Source: Xanthobacteraceae bacterium
Lineage (GTDB): Bacteria; Pseudomonadota; Alphaproteobacteria; Rhizobiales; Xanthobacteraceae
NCBI GenBank assembly: GCA_029239875.1
Contig: JARBUD010000017.1
Span: 1-64,000, forward strand
Length of the DNA: 64,000 nt
Reading direction: 5' to 3'
Shown here: positions 25,331-38,852 of the stretch, in pieces
How positions within the stretch are numbered: the first letter of the stretch is position 1
Layout of the letters: every line of letters starts with the position of its first letter
Program-made: the position numbers and the translations under genes
Notes under the pieces: model-generated
Told to the model about the DNA's origin: nothing
What the model saw: the letters and a program-made list of their open reading frames with translations, nothing else
Databases searched by the model: none

Positions 25331-26452
<1,122 letters not shown>

Positions 26453-26539
26453 GGGACGCAGGCGGGCGCTCCGGCCGGGTGCCCGCCTTGCACGCCCCGA
26501 TGTCGCGAGGACGTGATCGGCTTCCGGGCCGGGAAGATG

Positions 26540-26561
26540 GCCGCGGAGAGGGCTCCGCGGC
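26540..26561 (+). terminator. Possible mdh transcript-end hairpin
   Basis: GCCGCGGAG, loop AGGG, CTCCGCGGC: a perfect 9-bp stem 88 bases after the mdh stop. No T-run follows, so it may only stabilise the mRNA end. Confidence 0.4.
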
Positions 26562-26630
26562 TGGTCAAACCGGTGCAAGGGGCTGATAGTGCCTGATAAT
26601 ACCGGCGTGCGCTTTTTGCATCCCGGCGCC

Positions 26631-26673
26631 GCATTCATGCGGCATTCATGAAGTGAACACGAGACCTATATAG
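26631..26673 (+). promoter_or_regulatory. Direct repeat and candidate sucA promoter
   Basis: GCATTCATG occurs twice (26631-26639 and 26642-26650), one helical turn apart. TTCATG in the second copy (26645-26650) is 17 nt from TATATA (26668-26673), a weak -35 and good -10. Overlap of the repeat with the -35 box suggests an activator or repressor site. Confidence 0.35.
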
Positions 26674-26793
26674 ACGCCTACCCGGCTTTCGCCCCGCCTA
26701 CCAAGGCACCGCAGACGATCAGGCCCCTCGGGCCGGCCGTTCTTCGGCAGCAAAGCCCGCCACCGGACCGCAACGGTCCCCCAGGAGCCGACG

Positions 26794-29772
<2,979 letters not shown>

Positions 29773-29835
29773 ACATTTCACGAAACTCGAGGGAGAGCCG
29801 GCCACCGGGCCGGCGAACGGTGAGGAAGAAAGAGC

Positions 29836-31089
29836 ATGGCCACCGAGATCCGCGTTCCGACGCTGGGCGAATCGGTCACCGAGGCGACGATCGGCAAGTG
29901 GTTCAAGAAGGCCGGCGAGGCGGTTGCGGCCGACGAGCCGATCGTCGAGCTGGAGACCGACAAGGTGACGATCGAGGTACCCGCGCCGGCGGCCGGCGTG
30001 CTCTCCGAGATCGTCGCCCAGGACGGCGAGACCGTCGGCGTCGGCGCCCTGCTCGGCTCGATCGGTGAAGGCGGCGGCGCCGCCAAGGCGGCTCCGGCGG
30101 CGGCGCCCGCTCCCGCCAAGGCGGAGGCTCCCAAGGCCGAAGCTCCCAAGCCGGCTCCTGCGCCCGCCCCGGCGGCGCCCGCTGCCGCGCCGGCGGGTTC
30201 CAACGGCCCGGCGGTCGCCAAGCTGGCCAATGAGTCCGGCCTCAACCCCGCCATGCTCGCCGGCACCGGCAAGGATGCCCGCGTGACCAAGGGCGACATG
30301 CTCGCCGCCATCGCCCAGGGCGTTTCCGCCCCGGCGGCCGCGCCGAGCGCCCCGGTCGTCGCCCGCGCGCCCTCGGCGCCGGACGACGCCTCGCGCGAAG
30401 AGCGCGTGAAGATGACCAAGCTGCGCGTCACCATTGCGCGCCGCCTGAAGGAAGCCCAGAACGCCGCTGCCATGCTCACGACGTTCAACGACGTCGACAT
30501 GTCGGCGGTGATGAACCTGCGCGCGCAGTACAAGGACGTGTTCGAGAAGAAGCACGGCGTGAAGCTGGGCTTCATGGGCTTCTTCACCAAGGCGGTGATC
30601 CAGGCCCTGAAGGACGTGCCGGAGGTCAATGCCGAGATCGACGGGCAGGACCTCGTCTACAAGAACTACTACCACATCGGCATCGCCGTCGGCACTGACA
30701 AGGGCCTCGTCGTCCCGGTGGTGCGCGATGCCGACCAGATGTCGATCGCCGAGATCGAGAAGACCATCGCCGGCCTCGGCCGCAAGGCGCGCGACGGCAA
30801 GCTCGGCATCGAGGACATGCAGGGCGGCACCTTCACCATCACCAATGGCGGCATCTACGGCTCGCTGATGTCGACGCCGATCCTCAACGCGCCGCAGTCG
30901 GGCATCCTCGGCATGCACCGCATAGAGGAGCGTCCCGTCGTGGTGAAGGGCCAGATCGTCGCCCGCCCGATGATGTACCTGGCGTTGAGCTACGACCACC
31001 GCATCGTCGACGGCAAGGGCGCCGTGACCTTCCTCGTCCGCGTCAAGGAAGCGCTGGAAGACCCGACCCGGCTGGTGCTGGATCTGTGA
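29836..31089 (+). CDS. sucB: Dihydrolipoyllysine succinyltransferase (E2 of OGDH)
   Basis: 417 residues with one lipoyl domain (lipoylated K43 in [11 protein letters not shown]), an Ala/Pro-rich hinge (~85-120), the E1/E3-binding domain ([31 protein letters not shown]) and the catalytic domain with [13 protein letters not shown] near the C-terminus. It transfers the succinyl group to CoA. Size and single lipoyl domain identify SucB over the pyruvate dehydrogenase E2. AGGAAGAAAGAGC precedes the ATG. Confidence 0.97.
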   Translation: MATEIRVPTLGESVTEATIGKWFKKAGEAVAADEPIVELETDKVTIEVPAPAAGVLSEIVAQDGETVGVGALLGSIGEGGGAAKAAPAAAPAPAKAEAPKAEAPKPAPAPAPAAPAAAPAGSNGPAVAKLANESGLNPAMLAGTGKDARVTKGDMLAAIAQGVSAPAAAPSAPVVARAPSAPDDASREERVKMTKLRVTIARRLKEAQNAAAMLTTFNDVDMSAVMNLRAQYKDVFEKKHGVKLGFMGFFTKAVIQALKDVPEVNAEIDGQDLVYKNYYHIGIAVGTDKGLVVPVVRDADQMSIAEIEKTIAGLGRKARDGKLGIEDMQGGTFTITNGGIYGSLMSTPILNAPQSGILGMHRIEERPVVVKGQIVARPMMYLALSYDHRIVDGKGAVTFLVRVKEALEDPTRLVLDL

Positions 31090-31106
31090 TCTGCCGTGCA
31101 CTGACG

Positions 31107-31216
31107 AGCATCCTTCGAGGCTCGCTGCGCTCGCACCTCAGGATGACGTTGTCCTTCGCCTGAGGACGAGGTCGTCATGCTGAGGTGCCGCCCGCAGGGC
31201 GGCCTCGAAGCACGCA
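31107..31216. repeat. Intergenic inverted repeat, family C copy 1
   Basis: Two inverted halves: GCATCCTTCGAGGCTCGC ... CACCTCAGGATGAC and GTCATGCTGAGGTGCC ... GGCCTCGAAGCACGC. Between sucB and its terminator, at a convergent junction with lctP. Confidence 0.82.
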
Positions 31217-31232
31217 GGACCGGAAACGAACA

Positions 31233-31266
31233 AAAGCCCCCGCGACCGGCCGGTCGCGGGGGCTTT
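31233..31266. terminator. Bidirectional terminator between sucB and lctP
   Basis: A perfect 34-base palindrome: AAAGCCCCCGCGACCGG followed by its exact complement CCGGTCGCGGGGGCTTT. The A and T ends supply a U-run in either direction (TTTCTCGTT rightward, CTTTTGTTCG leftward), so it can stop both the suc operon and lctP. Confidence 0.9.
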
Positions 31267-31279
31267 CTCGTTCATGCCC

Positions 31280-32948
31280 TCACGGATGGATGACCATCAG
31301 CGTGAAGGGGTGGACATAGGCCTGCAGCATCACCAGGCCGCCGACGAGGCAGGCCAGCACGATGGAGTGCCAGAACACGAAGCGCAGGATGGTGCCTTCG
31401 TGGCCGAACCAGTTGGTGGCGGTGGAGGCGACGACGATCGACTGCGCGTCGATCATCTTGCCCATGACGCCGCCCGACGAGTTCGCCGCGCCCATCAGTA
31501 TGGGCGACAGGCCGAGCTGCTCGGAGGTGATCTTCTGCAAGCCTCCGAACAGCACGTTGGACGCCGTGTCCGAACCCGTCAGCGCCACGCCGAGCCAGCC
31601 GAGCAGCGTGCCGAAGAAGGGGTAGAGCACCCCGGTCGCCGCGAAAGCCAAGCCCAACGTGGCGTCGAGGCCGGAGAAGCGGGTCAGCGTGCCGATGGCC
31701 AGCATCGAGGCGATGGTGGCGAGCGAGGCGCGCAGGATCCAGATGGTCCGGCCATATTCCTGGATCAGCCGCCAGGGCGAGAAGCGGATCACCGCGCCAT
31801 AGATCAGCGCCGCGATCAGCATCGCCGTGCCGGTGTAGGACAGATAGGTGAAGGAGAAGATCGCGCTCTCGGTCGCGGGCTTGGCCACAACCGGCGGCAC
31901 CTTCTGCACCATGTTGTGCAGGCCCTCGACGGTGAAGTTCCAGGTGAAGATCGGGTTCACCAGGCTCTTGAACCAGCCCGAGCCCCAGACCAGCAGCAGC
32001 ACGCAGACGATGATCCAGGGCAGCAGCGCGCTCCACACCTGCTCGCGCGTCGGCTTCACCAGCGGCTCGGCGGAGACCGGCGGCATGGTGCCGGCGGATT
32101 CGTCGCGCGTGCGCAGCGCCGGAGACAGCCACAGCTTCTTCGGCTGCCACACCTTGAGGAACAGGATCAGCGCCGCCATCGAGATCAGCGAAGCGCCGAT
32201 GTCGACGATCCACGGATTGATGAAGTTGGAGATGACGAACTGGGGAATGGCGAAGGAGAGCGCACAGACCAGGATCGCCGGCCACACCTCCTTCATGCCC
32301 CGCCAGCCGGCGAAGGCGCACACCACCCAGAACGGCACGATCATCGAGAAGAAGGGCAGCTGCCGGCCGACCATGGCGCCGAGCAGATACGGGTCCAGCC
32401 CGGTCACGCTGGCGAGGCCGACGATGGGCGTTCCCAAGGCTCCGTAGGCGACCGGCGCGGTGTTGGCGATCAGCGACAGGCTGGAGGCGGCGAGCGGCGA
32501 GAAGCCGAGCCCCATCAATATGGCGCCGGTCACCGCCACCGGCGTGCCGAAGCCGGAGGCGCCCTCGAAGAAGGCGCCGAAGGAAAAGGCGATGAGGAGG
32601 AGTTGCAGCCGCCGGTCCGGCGTTACCCCGCCGATGGCCTGTTCGAGAATCTTGAAGCGGCCGGTGGCGACGGTGAGGCGGTAGAGGAAGATGACGTTGA
32701 GGACGATCCAGCCGATCGGGAACAGGCCGGTCACGATGCCGAGAATGGCGGCGCGTATGGCAAGGCCTGCCGGCATGGTGAAGATGGCGACCGAGATCAG
32801 TATAGCAACGATCAGGGCAATGACGGCGGCCAGATGCGCCTTGATCTTGCCCGACGCGATCATCACCAACAGCAGGACGACTGGTATCGCCGCGGCACCC
32901 GTGGTGCAATACCATGATATTCAATGGATTGTAGACTTGACTCCACAT
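31280..32948 (-). CDS. lctP: L-lactate permease, with probable frameshift near the start
   Basis: About 557 residues over two frames. The main frame (from 32912 down to 31280) encodes a polytopic LctP/LldP permease: GLFPIGWIVLNVIFLYRLTVATGRF, SFGAFFEGASGFGTPVAVTGAILMGLGF, NTAPVAYGALGTPI and GWLGVALTGSDTASNVLFGGLQ. It imports lactate or glycolate with protons. The expected N-terminus MWSQVYNPLNIMVL is encoded from 32948 in the other frame and breaks off at about 32906, where one extra base separates it from TTGAAAIPVVLLL. The main frame alone has only a TTG at 32869. This could be a real mutation or a sequencing error. Confidence 0.88.
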
Positions 32949-33016
32949 GACGAAACCTTCCCCTAGGTAATATAATTATTATTGCTGACTAAGCGTGCAC
33001 TGGTGAAATAAACTTG

Positions 33017-33034
33017 CAACTTAGACGAAAGTTG
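33017..33034. promoter_or_regulatory. Inverted repeat in the lctP-lpd divergent promoter region
   Basis: CAACTT AGACGA AAGTTG, perfect 6-bp arms. It lies in a conspicuously A/T-rich stretch (32960-33050) between the starts of lctP and lpd. TTGCAA (33015-33020), N17, TGATTA is a possible lpd promoter overlapping it. A GntR/FadR-type lactate regulator would be a natural candidate, but none is encoded nearby. Confidence 0.4.
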
Positions 33035-33226
33035 AATGATTACTTGACCTATCGTCACGTCCCGCCGAAAACGCGCGGCAGGCGCGCCTTGAGCGCACGT
33101 GACTTCCGGTCATCGGGTGTGTAGTTTCCGGCCCGTTCGAGCGGCTCACCCGCCTGCACCCGCGCCTTGGGAACGCTCGCGCGCGCGTCTCCCGCAGGCA
33201 CTTTCCCAGCAGCAATCCACGAGAAG

Positions 33227-34633
33227 ATGAGCATGTCCTACGACCTGATCGTCATCGGCACCGGCCCCGGCGGCTATGTGTGCGCCATCCGCGCCTCCCA
33301 GCTCGGCCTCAAGGTCGCGGTGGTCGAGAAGCGCGCCACCTTCGGCGGCACCTGCCTGAACATCGGCTGCATCCCGTCCAAGGCGCTGCTGCACGCCTCG
33401 CATCTGTTCGACGAGGCCGGCCACCGCTTCGCGGAGATGGGCATCGGGGTGGGCACGCCGAAACTCGATCTGCCGGCGCTGCTCGGCTTCAAGGACAAGG
33501 CGGTGGACGGCAACACCAAGGGCGTCGCCTTCCTGATGAAGAAGAACAAGATCGACACCTATCAGGGTACCGCCTCGATCCCGGCGCCCGGCAAGGTCGA
33601 TGTCGCCATGGCGGACGGTTCGCAGAAGGCGCTGGAGACCAAGGCCATCGTCATCGCCACCGGCTCGGATGTGGCGAAGCTGCCGGGCATCGAGATCGAT
33701 GAGACGCGTATCGTCTCCTCCACCGGAGCCATCGCGCTGGAGAAGGTGCCGGGCAAGCTGCTCGTGGTCGGCGCCGGCGTCATCGGGCTGGAGTTAGGGA
33801 GCGTGTGGCGCCGCCTCGGCGCGGAGGTCACCGTGGTCGAATATCTCGACCGCATCCTGCCGGGCATGGACCTCGACGTGGCGAAGTCCTTCCAGCGCAT
33901 CCTCGAGAAGCAGGGCATCGCCTTCAAGCTCGGCTCGAAGGTCACCGGCGTCGACACCAATGGTAAGACGCTCAAGGCCTCGGTCGAGCCCGCCGCCGGC
34001 GGCGCTTCCGAGTCGCTGGAGGCCGACGTGGTGCTCGTCGCCATCGGTCGCGTGCCCTACACGGAAGGGCTGGGGCTGGAGGCGCTCGGCGTCGAGAAGG
34101 ACAAGCGCGGCCGCGTCGTCACCGACCATTATTACCGCACCAATGTGCCGGGCATCTTCGCCATCGGCGACGCCATCGCCGGCCCGATGCTCGCCCACAA
34201 GGCGGAGGACGAGGGCGTGGCGCTGGCCGAGCTGCTCGCCGGCCAGGCCGGCCATGTGAACTACGACGTGATCCCCGCGGTCGTGTACACCTCGCCGGAA
34301 GTCGCCTCGGTCGGCAAGACCGAGGAGGAGCTGAAGGAGGCCGGCGTCGCCTACAAGGTCGGCAAGTTCCCCTTCCTCGCCAACGGTCGCGCCAAGGCGA
34401 ACGACGAGACCGACGGCTTCGTGAAGATCCTCGCCGACGCAACGACGGACAAGGTGCTCGGCGCCCACATCATCGGCGTCGAGGCCGGCGAGATGATCCA
34501 CGAATGCGCCGTGCTGATGGAGTTCGGCGGTTCGTCCGAGGACCTCGCCCGCACCTGCCACGCCCACCCCACCCGCTCCGAGGCGGTGAAGGAAGCGGCG
34601 ATGGCGGTGGAGAAGCGCGCCATCCACATGTGA
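33227..34633 (+). CDS. lpd: Dihydrolipoyl dehydrogenase (E3)
   Basis: 468 residues. FAD motif [13 protein letters not shown] (11-23), redox disulfide [13 protein letters not shown] (C43, C48), NAD motif [14 protein letters not shown], and the His-Glu active-site pair in [13 protein letters not shown]. It reoxidises the dihydrolipoyl group of SucB and other E2 proteins. Belongs to the sucAB set but is separated from sucB by the antisense lctP, so it must use its own promoter. ATG at 33227 and at 33233 are both possible; upstream sequence GAGAAG is close to the first. Confidence 0.97.
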   Translation: MSMSYDLIVIGTGPGGYVCAIRASQLGLKVAVVEKRATFGGTCLNIGCIPSKALLHASHLFDEAGHRFAEMGIGVGTPKLDLPALLGFKDKAVDGNTKGVAFLMKKNKIDTYQGTASIPAPGKVDVAMADGSQKALETKAIVIATGSDVAKLPGIEIDETRIVSSTGAIALEKVPGKLLVVGAGVIGLELGSVWRRLGAEVTVVEYLDRILPGMDLDVAKSFQRILEKQGIAFKLGSKVTGVDTNGKTLKASVEPAAGGASESLEADVVLVAIGRVPYTEGLGLEALGVEKDKRGRVVTDHYYRTNVPGIFAIGDAIAGPMLAHKAEDEGVALAELLAGQAGHVNYDVIPAVVYTSPEVASVGKTEEELKEAGVAYKVGKFPFLANGRAKANDETDGFVKILADATTDKVLGAHIIGVEAGEMIHECAVLMEFGGSSEDLARTCHAHPTRSEAVKEAAMAVEKRAIHM

Positions 34634-34651
34634 GGGGGTGCCGACACGAAC

Positions 34652-34756
34652 CATCCTTCGAGGCCCGGCGATGCCGGGCACCTCAGGATGACGTTGCCCC
34701 TTGAAGCACCTCACGTGATGCTGAGGTCGAGCGCAGCGAGCCTCGAAGCACGCATC
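34652..34756. repeat. Intergenic inverted repeat, family C copy 2
   Basis: CATCCTTCGAGGCCCGGCGATGCCGGGCACCTCAGGATGACG half (with its own inner stem CCCGGC/GCCGGG) facing GTGATGCTGAGGTCGAGCG...GCCTCGAAGCACGCATCC. At the convergent junction of lpd and the small secreted gene. Confidence 0.82.
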
Positions 34757-34773
34757 CCATAGCCAAAAACTAA

Positions 34774-34799
34774 ACGGCCCGGAGTCGCCTCCGGGCCGT
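34774..34799 (-). terminator. Terminator of the small secreted protein gene
   Basis: On the minus strand ACGGCCCGGA, loop GGCGAC, TCCGGGCCGT followed by TTAGTTTTTGG: a 10-bp GC stem and a U-rich tail. The lpd side lacks a T-run, so it works best leftward. Confidence 0.8.
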
Positions 34800-34836
34800 G
34801 GTCATATTCAGGGGGAAGAAGCTGGCGGACCCGCCG

Positions 34837-34965
34837 TCAGGAACCCTTGCTGTCGGTCTGTACGGGCTTGGCCGCGGCGTGGCCCTGCGAGCAGTCGGCA
34901 AGGGCGGCGCCGGAGATCGCGCCGGTGAATGCGAGCGCGCAGAACACGAGGACGATACGCTTCAT
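34837..34965 (-). CDS. Small secreted protein, 42 residues
   Basis: Starts MKRIVLVFCALAFTGAISG and has a clear signal peptide ending AALA, leaving a mature peptide of about 19-20 residues with one cysteine (DCSQGHAAAKPVQTDSKGS). An AGGAGG sequence sits 7 nt before the ATG, a perfect Shine-Dalgarno, and a terminator lies 37 nt after the stop. These together make it a convincing gene despite its size. No family is recognised; the N-terminal Cys could alternatively suggest heme, metal or disulfide binding. Confidence 0.72.
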   Translation of the reverse strand: MKRIVLVFCALAFTGAISGAALADCSQGHAAAKPVQTDSKGS

Positions 34966-35077
34966 CGAATGCCTCCTCTGGAGTGGTCTCGGTGAGGCAA
35001 GTCTTGCCCAGCTTACGCAGCGTGAAAAGCCCGCCGCCGGTCCTCCATTGCCGCAATGGTAGGCATTTCGGCCGGTC

Positions 35078-35515
35078 TCACGCATCCGTGTAGGTGAGCG
35101 CCTCGATCTTCCAGCCGTCCGGATCGAACAGGAAAGCGGCATAATACCCTTCGCCATAGTGCGGCCGGAGCCCCGGCGGGCCCTCGTCGCGCCCGCCCGT
35201 GGCGACGCCAGCGGCGTGGAAAGCGTCGACCGCTGCGCGCGAGGGCGCCATGAAGCAGAGATGGAAGCCGGGCACCGGCGCGATCCTGTCGGCCCGGTGC
35301 TGGATCCAGAACGGCGCCGCGCCCGGCGTGCCCTCCGGCGAGGGCGCCTCGCCCGGCGGTCCCCAGCAGGCCGATTCCCCTTCCGGCTCGGGATGCGCCC
35401 ACACCCGCACAAAGCCGAGGGGAGCCAGCACCGCATCGTAGAAGGCGAGCGAGCGCCTGTAGTCGGACACGCCGATCGACATGTGCTCGATCATCGGCTG
35501 GATGGGCTTCATCAT
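35078..35515 (-). CDS. VOC family protein (glyoxalase/bleomycin resistance fold)
   Basis: 145 residues with the paired beta-alpha-beta-beta-beta modules of VOC proteins: MIEHMSIGVSDYRRSLAFYDAVLAPLGF at the start and GYYAAFLFDPDGWKIEALTY at the end. The His and the late Glu are likely metal ligands. Substrate unknown. Two in-frame ATGs lie at the start (35513 and 35510); the first is used. Confidence 0.87.
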   Translation of the reverse strand: MMKPIQPMIEHMSIGVSDYRRSLAFYDAVLAPLGFVRVWAHPEPEGESACWGPPGEAPSPEGTPGAAPFWIQHRADRIAPVPGFHLCFMAPSRAAVDAFHAAGVATGGRDEGPPGLRPHYGEGYYAAFLFDPDGWKIEALTYTDA

Positions 35516-35557
35516 GTCCCCCTTGTCACCGCGCCCGCGGATGCGCCGCGCCTGTCC

Positions 35558-36544
35558 CTAGCGGGCGCGCGGATGCGCCGCGCGCCAAGCGGCCATCAGC
35601 GCCGCCGAATCCACCGCCGCATAGATCTGCGTGGTGGAAAGCGAGGCGTGGCCGAGAAGTTCCTGGATCGAGCGCAGGTCGCCGCCGCGCCCGAGCAAAT
35701 GGGTGGCGAAGGAATGGCGCAGCGCGTGCGGCGTGGCGCTGTCCGGCAGGCCGAGCCCGCCGCGCATGCGCTCCACCGCCAGCTGCACGATGCGCGGCGA
35801 GAGCGGCCCGCCCTTGGCGCCGCGGAACAGCGGGCTCGAAGGTTCCAGCTCATAGGGGCAGGCGCGGGCATAGGCGTCGACCATCTCCGCGACCTGCCGC
35901 AGCACCGGCACCATGCGGGTTTTGCCGCCCTTGCCGTGGACGATGATCTGGTCGCCACGCCCCGGCTCGGGCATGTCGCGGCGCATCAGCCCCAGCGCCT
36001 CGGAGATGCGCAGGCCCGAGCCATAGAGCAGCGCGATCACCGCCGCGTCGCGCATCAGCACCCAGGGCTCGCGCTCCTCGCCGGCGCGGGTCGCCGGGTC
36101 CGCCATGGCGCGCGCATCCGCCGGTGACAGCGGGCGCGGCAAGGTGCGGGCAATGCGGGGAGCGCGCACCGCCGTCAGCGCTCCCACCTTGCCCAGCCCC
36201 TCGCGCTCCATGTGGCGGCCGAAGGAGCGGGCGGCTGCGAGGAAGCGCATCTGCGTGCGCGCCTCGATGCCCTCCGCGCGCCGCGCCGCGATCACCGCAC
36301 GCACCTCACGCGGCGTGAGGCCGCAAAAGTCGGCGATTTCCGGCTGCCGGCCGATGTGGCGGGCGAGCAGACCGAGGAAGATCGACATGTCGCGGGCATA
36401 GGCCTCGCGGGTCTTGGGCGAGAGCCGGCGCTCATGGCCGAGCCGGGCCAGCCAGCCCTTCAGCGCGGCGGCGACGTCCGGCGCCGCGCCCGCGAGCAGC
36501 GCGATCTCCGCCCGCGCCGCCTTCTGCGCATCGGTGCTGGCCAT
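35558..36544 (-). CDS. xerC: Tyrosine recombinase XerC
   Basis: 328 residues. N-terminal core-binding SAM-like domain (~25-115) and catalytic domain with the R-K-H-R-H-Y set: YGSGLRISEAL (Arg), KGGKTRMVP (Lys), HALRHSFATHLL (His, Arg), LGHASLSTTQIY (His and nucleophile Tyr). With XerD it resolves chromosome dimers at dif. It is divergent from priA (84 bp between starts), an arrangement common in the order. Confidence 0.93.
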   Translation of the reverse strand: MASTDAQKAARAEIALLAGAAPDVAAALKGWLARLGHERRLSPKTREAYARDMSIFLGLLARHIGRQPEIADFCGLTPREVRAVIAARRAEGIEARTQMRFLAAARSFGRHMEREGLGKVGALTAVRAPRIARTLPRPLSPADARAMADPATRAGEEREPWVLMRDAAVIALLYGSGLRISEALGLMRRDMPEPGRGDQIIVHGKGGKTRMVPVLRQVAEMVDAYARACPYELEPSSPLFRGAKGGPLSPRIVQLAVERMRGGLGLPDSATPHALRHSFATHLLGRGGDLRSIQELLGHASLSTTQIYAAVDSAALMAAWRAAHPRAR

Positions 36545-36628
36545 GTTCCTGCCTCGGCTTCGTCTTGACAGCCCTGCTAGATTGACCGCCCTAGCCCTTC
36601 CCGAGCCTTAACGAGTCTAGCCGATTCC

Positions 36629-38818
36629 ATGTCCCTCTTCCCGCCGCACGAGAGTGTCGTCGACGTGCTACTGCCCGTGGCGGTCGGATCGGCCTATTCC
36701 TACCGCGTGCCGGAGGGCATGGAGGTGGCGCCCGGCGACATCGTCGTCGTGCCGCTCGGCCCTCGTATGATGCTCGGCTGCGTCTGGCCACGGGCGGAGA
36801 GCCCCAAACCCGTCGATCCGGCCAAGCTCAAGCCGATCCACCGCAGATACGACGTCGCCCCGCTCTCGCCGGCGATGCTCGCCTTCATCCGCTGGATCGC
36901 CGACTACACGGTGACGCCGCCCGGCATGGTGCTGCGCCTCGCGCTGCGCCATGACGAAAGCGCCGGCATCTCCCGCGAGCGCACCGGCGTGCGCCTCACC
37001 GAAAAACGCCCCGAACGCCGCACCGCCGCGCGCGAGCGGGTGATCGAGGCGCTGGCGGACGGCTTTGTTCGCGCCAAGAGCGAGGCCGCACGCGAGGCCG
37101 GCGTCTCGCCCTCGGTGGTCGACGGGCTCGTCGATGACGGCGTGCTGGAGACGGTCGTCCTGCCGCCCGAGCCGGCCGCCGAGAGGCCCGACCCCGACCA
37201 TTCCGCGCCCGAGCTTCTGCCGGCGCAACGGGAGGCCGCCGACCGGCTTGTCGAGGCGGTGAAGGCCCGCGCATTCCGCCCCTACCTCATCGACGGCGTC
37301 ACCGGCTCGGGCAAGACCGAGGCCTATTTCGAGGCGGTGGCGGAGACGATCCGGCAGGGCCGGCAGGTGCTGATCCTGATGCCGGAAATCGCCCTCACCC
37401 AGGCCTTCCTCGACCGCTTCGCCCGGCGCTTCGGCGTCAAACCGGCCGAATGGCATTCGGCCGTGGGCACCAAGCGGCGCGGGCGCACTTTCAAGGGCGT
37501 GTCCTCCGGCGAGGTGAGCGTGGTCGCCGGCGCCCGCTCGGCGCTGTTCCTGCCGTTCCGCGACCTCGGCCTCGTCATCGTCGACGAGGAGCACGACAGC
37601 GCCTACAAGCAGGAGGACGGCGTCCACTACCACGCCCGCGACATGGCGGTGGTACGCGCGCGGCTGGAGGAGGCGCCGGTCGTCCTGGTCTCGGCGACGC
37701 CCTCCATCGAGACCGAGGTGAACGCGCGGCGCGGGCGCTACAGCCGCCTGCACCTGCCCGAGCGCTTCGCCGGCACCAAGGTGCCGCGCCTCGAGCCCAT
37801 CGACCTGCGCAAGGAAGGCCCGCCGCGCGGCCAGTGGATCGCCCCGCGCCTCGCCGCGGAGATGGAGCGCACCATCGAGGCCGGCGGGCAGGCGCTCCTG
37901 TTCCTCAACCGCCGCGGCTATGCCCCGCTCACGCTCTGCCGCGCCTGCGGCCACCGCATTCGCTGCCCGTCCTGCTCGAGCTGGCTGGTCGAGCACCGCT
38001 TCCGCCGCCGGCTCGAATGCCACCAATGCGGCTATGCCACGCCGGTGCCGAGCGAATGCCCGAACTGCCACGAGCCCAATTCGCTTATCCCCTGCGGCCC
38101 CGGCGTCGAGCGGCTGCACGAGGAGGTGGCCAAGCTCATGCCGCACGCGCGGCTGCAGGTGCTCTCCAGCGACCTCGCCGGCGGGGTGGAGCGGCTGCGC
38201 GCCGAACTCAAGGCGATCGAGGATGGCGAGGTCGACGTCATCGTCGGCACCCAGCTCGTCGCCAAGGGGCACAACTTCCCCGGCCTCGCCCTGGTCGGCG
38301 TCATCGATGCCGATGTCGGGCTCGGCCATGGCGATCCCCGCGCGGCCGAGCGCACCTTCCAGCTGCTGCACCAGGTCGCCGGCCGCGCCGGCCGGCACGA
38401 GAAGGAGGGCCGCGCCTTCCTCCAGACCTACATGCCCGAGCATCCGGTGATGCAGGCGCTGGTCGCCGGCCATCGCGACGCCTTCTATGACCGCGAGATC
38501 GCCGTGCGCGAGGAGGCGCACCTGCCGCCCTTCGCCCGCTTCTGCGCGCTCATCGTCTCCGGCACGGATGCGCATGCGGCGCAGGCCCACGCCCGCGCGC
38601 TGGCGGCCTGCTCGCCGCTGTCGAACGAGGTGCGCGTGCTCGGCCCGGCCGAGGCGCCGCTCGCTCTCGTGCGCGGGCGCCACCGCTACCGCCTGCTGGC
38701 GCGCTCGGACCGCGGCTTCGACCTCTCCAACTATGTCCGCGCCTGGATGGCCGGCGCCCCGCGCGCGACGGGCAATCTGCGGGTCGAGATCGACATCGAC
38801 CCGCAGAGCTTTCTGTAG
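36629..38818 (+). CDS. priA: Primosomal protein N' (replication restart helicase)
   Basis: 729 residues. N-terminal DNA-binding domain (VDVLLPVAVGSAYSYRVPEG), Walker A GVTGSGKTE (~223-231), Walker B VDEEHD, and the zinc-binding cysteine cluster CRACGHRIRCPSCSSWL...CHQCGYATPVPSECPNCHEPNSLIPCGPG. Helicase motifs VGTQLVAKGHNFPGLALVGV follow. It reloads the replisome at collapsed forks. Confidence 0.96.
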   Translation: MSLFPPHESVVDVLLPVAVGSAYSYRVPEGMEVAPGDIVVVPLGPRMMLGCVWPRAESPKPVDPAKLKPIHRRYDVAPLSPAMLAFIRWIADYTVTPPGMVLRLALRHDESAGISRERTGVRLTEKRPERRTAARERVIEALADGFVRAKSEAAREAGVSPSVVDGLVDDGVLETVVLPPEPAAERPDPDHSAPELLPAQREAADRLVEAVKARAFRPYLIDGVTGSGKTEAYFEAVAETIRQGRQVLILMPEIALTQAFLDRFARRFGVKPAEWHSAVGTKRRGRTFKGVSSGEVSVVAGARSALFLPFRDLGLVIVDEEHDSAYKQEDGVHYHARDMAVVRARLEEAPVVLVSATPSIETEVNARRGRYSRLHLPERFAGTKVPRLEPIDLRKEGPPRGQWIAPRLAAEMERTIEAGGQALLFLNRRGYAPLTLCRACGHRIRCPSCSSWLVEHRFRRRLECHQCGYATPVPSECPNCHEPNSLIPCGPGVERLHEEVAKLMPHARLQVLSSDLAGGVERLRAELKAIEDGEVDVIVGTQLVAKGHNFPGLALVGVIDADVGLGHGDPRAAERTFQLLHQVAGRAGRHEKEGRAFLQTYMPEHPVMQALVAGHRDAFYDREIAVREEAHLPPFARFCALIVSGTDAHAAQAHARALAACSPLSNEVRVLGPAEAPLALVRGRHRYRLLARSDRGFDLSNYVRAWMAGAPRATGNLRVEIDIDPQSFL

Positions 38819-38852
38819 CGGCGGGGGAGTGCCGCCCACCTGCAGGACACCC

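Larger units (their letters stand above)
26453..26793. other. Gap between mdh and sucA
   Basis: 341 bases without a gene. It holds two GC-rich hairpins after mdh (GCGGGC ... GCCCGC at 26462-26486, and the one at 26540-26561), a tandem copy of GCATTCATG, a possible promoter near 26645-26673 and the ribosome binding site CCAGGAG before sucA. In related genomes sucC and sucD occupy this position; no remnant of either is visible. Confidence 0.65.

Noticed and set aside
34652-34756. Possible CRISPR or tandem-repeat array from repeated CTTCGAGG/CCTCGAAG blocks
   Set aside because: The units are inverted, not direct, occur as single loci far apart and have no spacers or cas genes.
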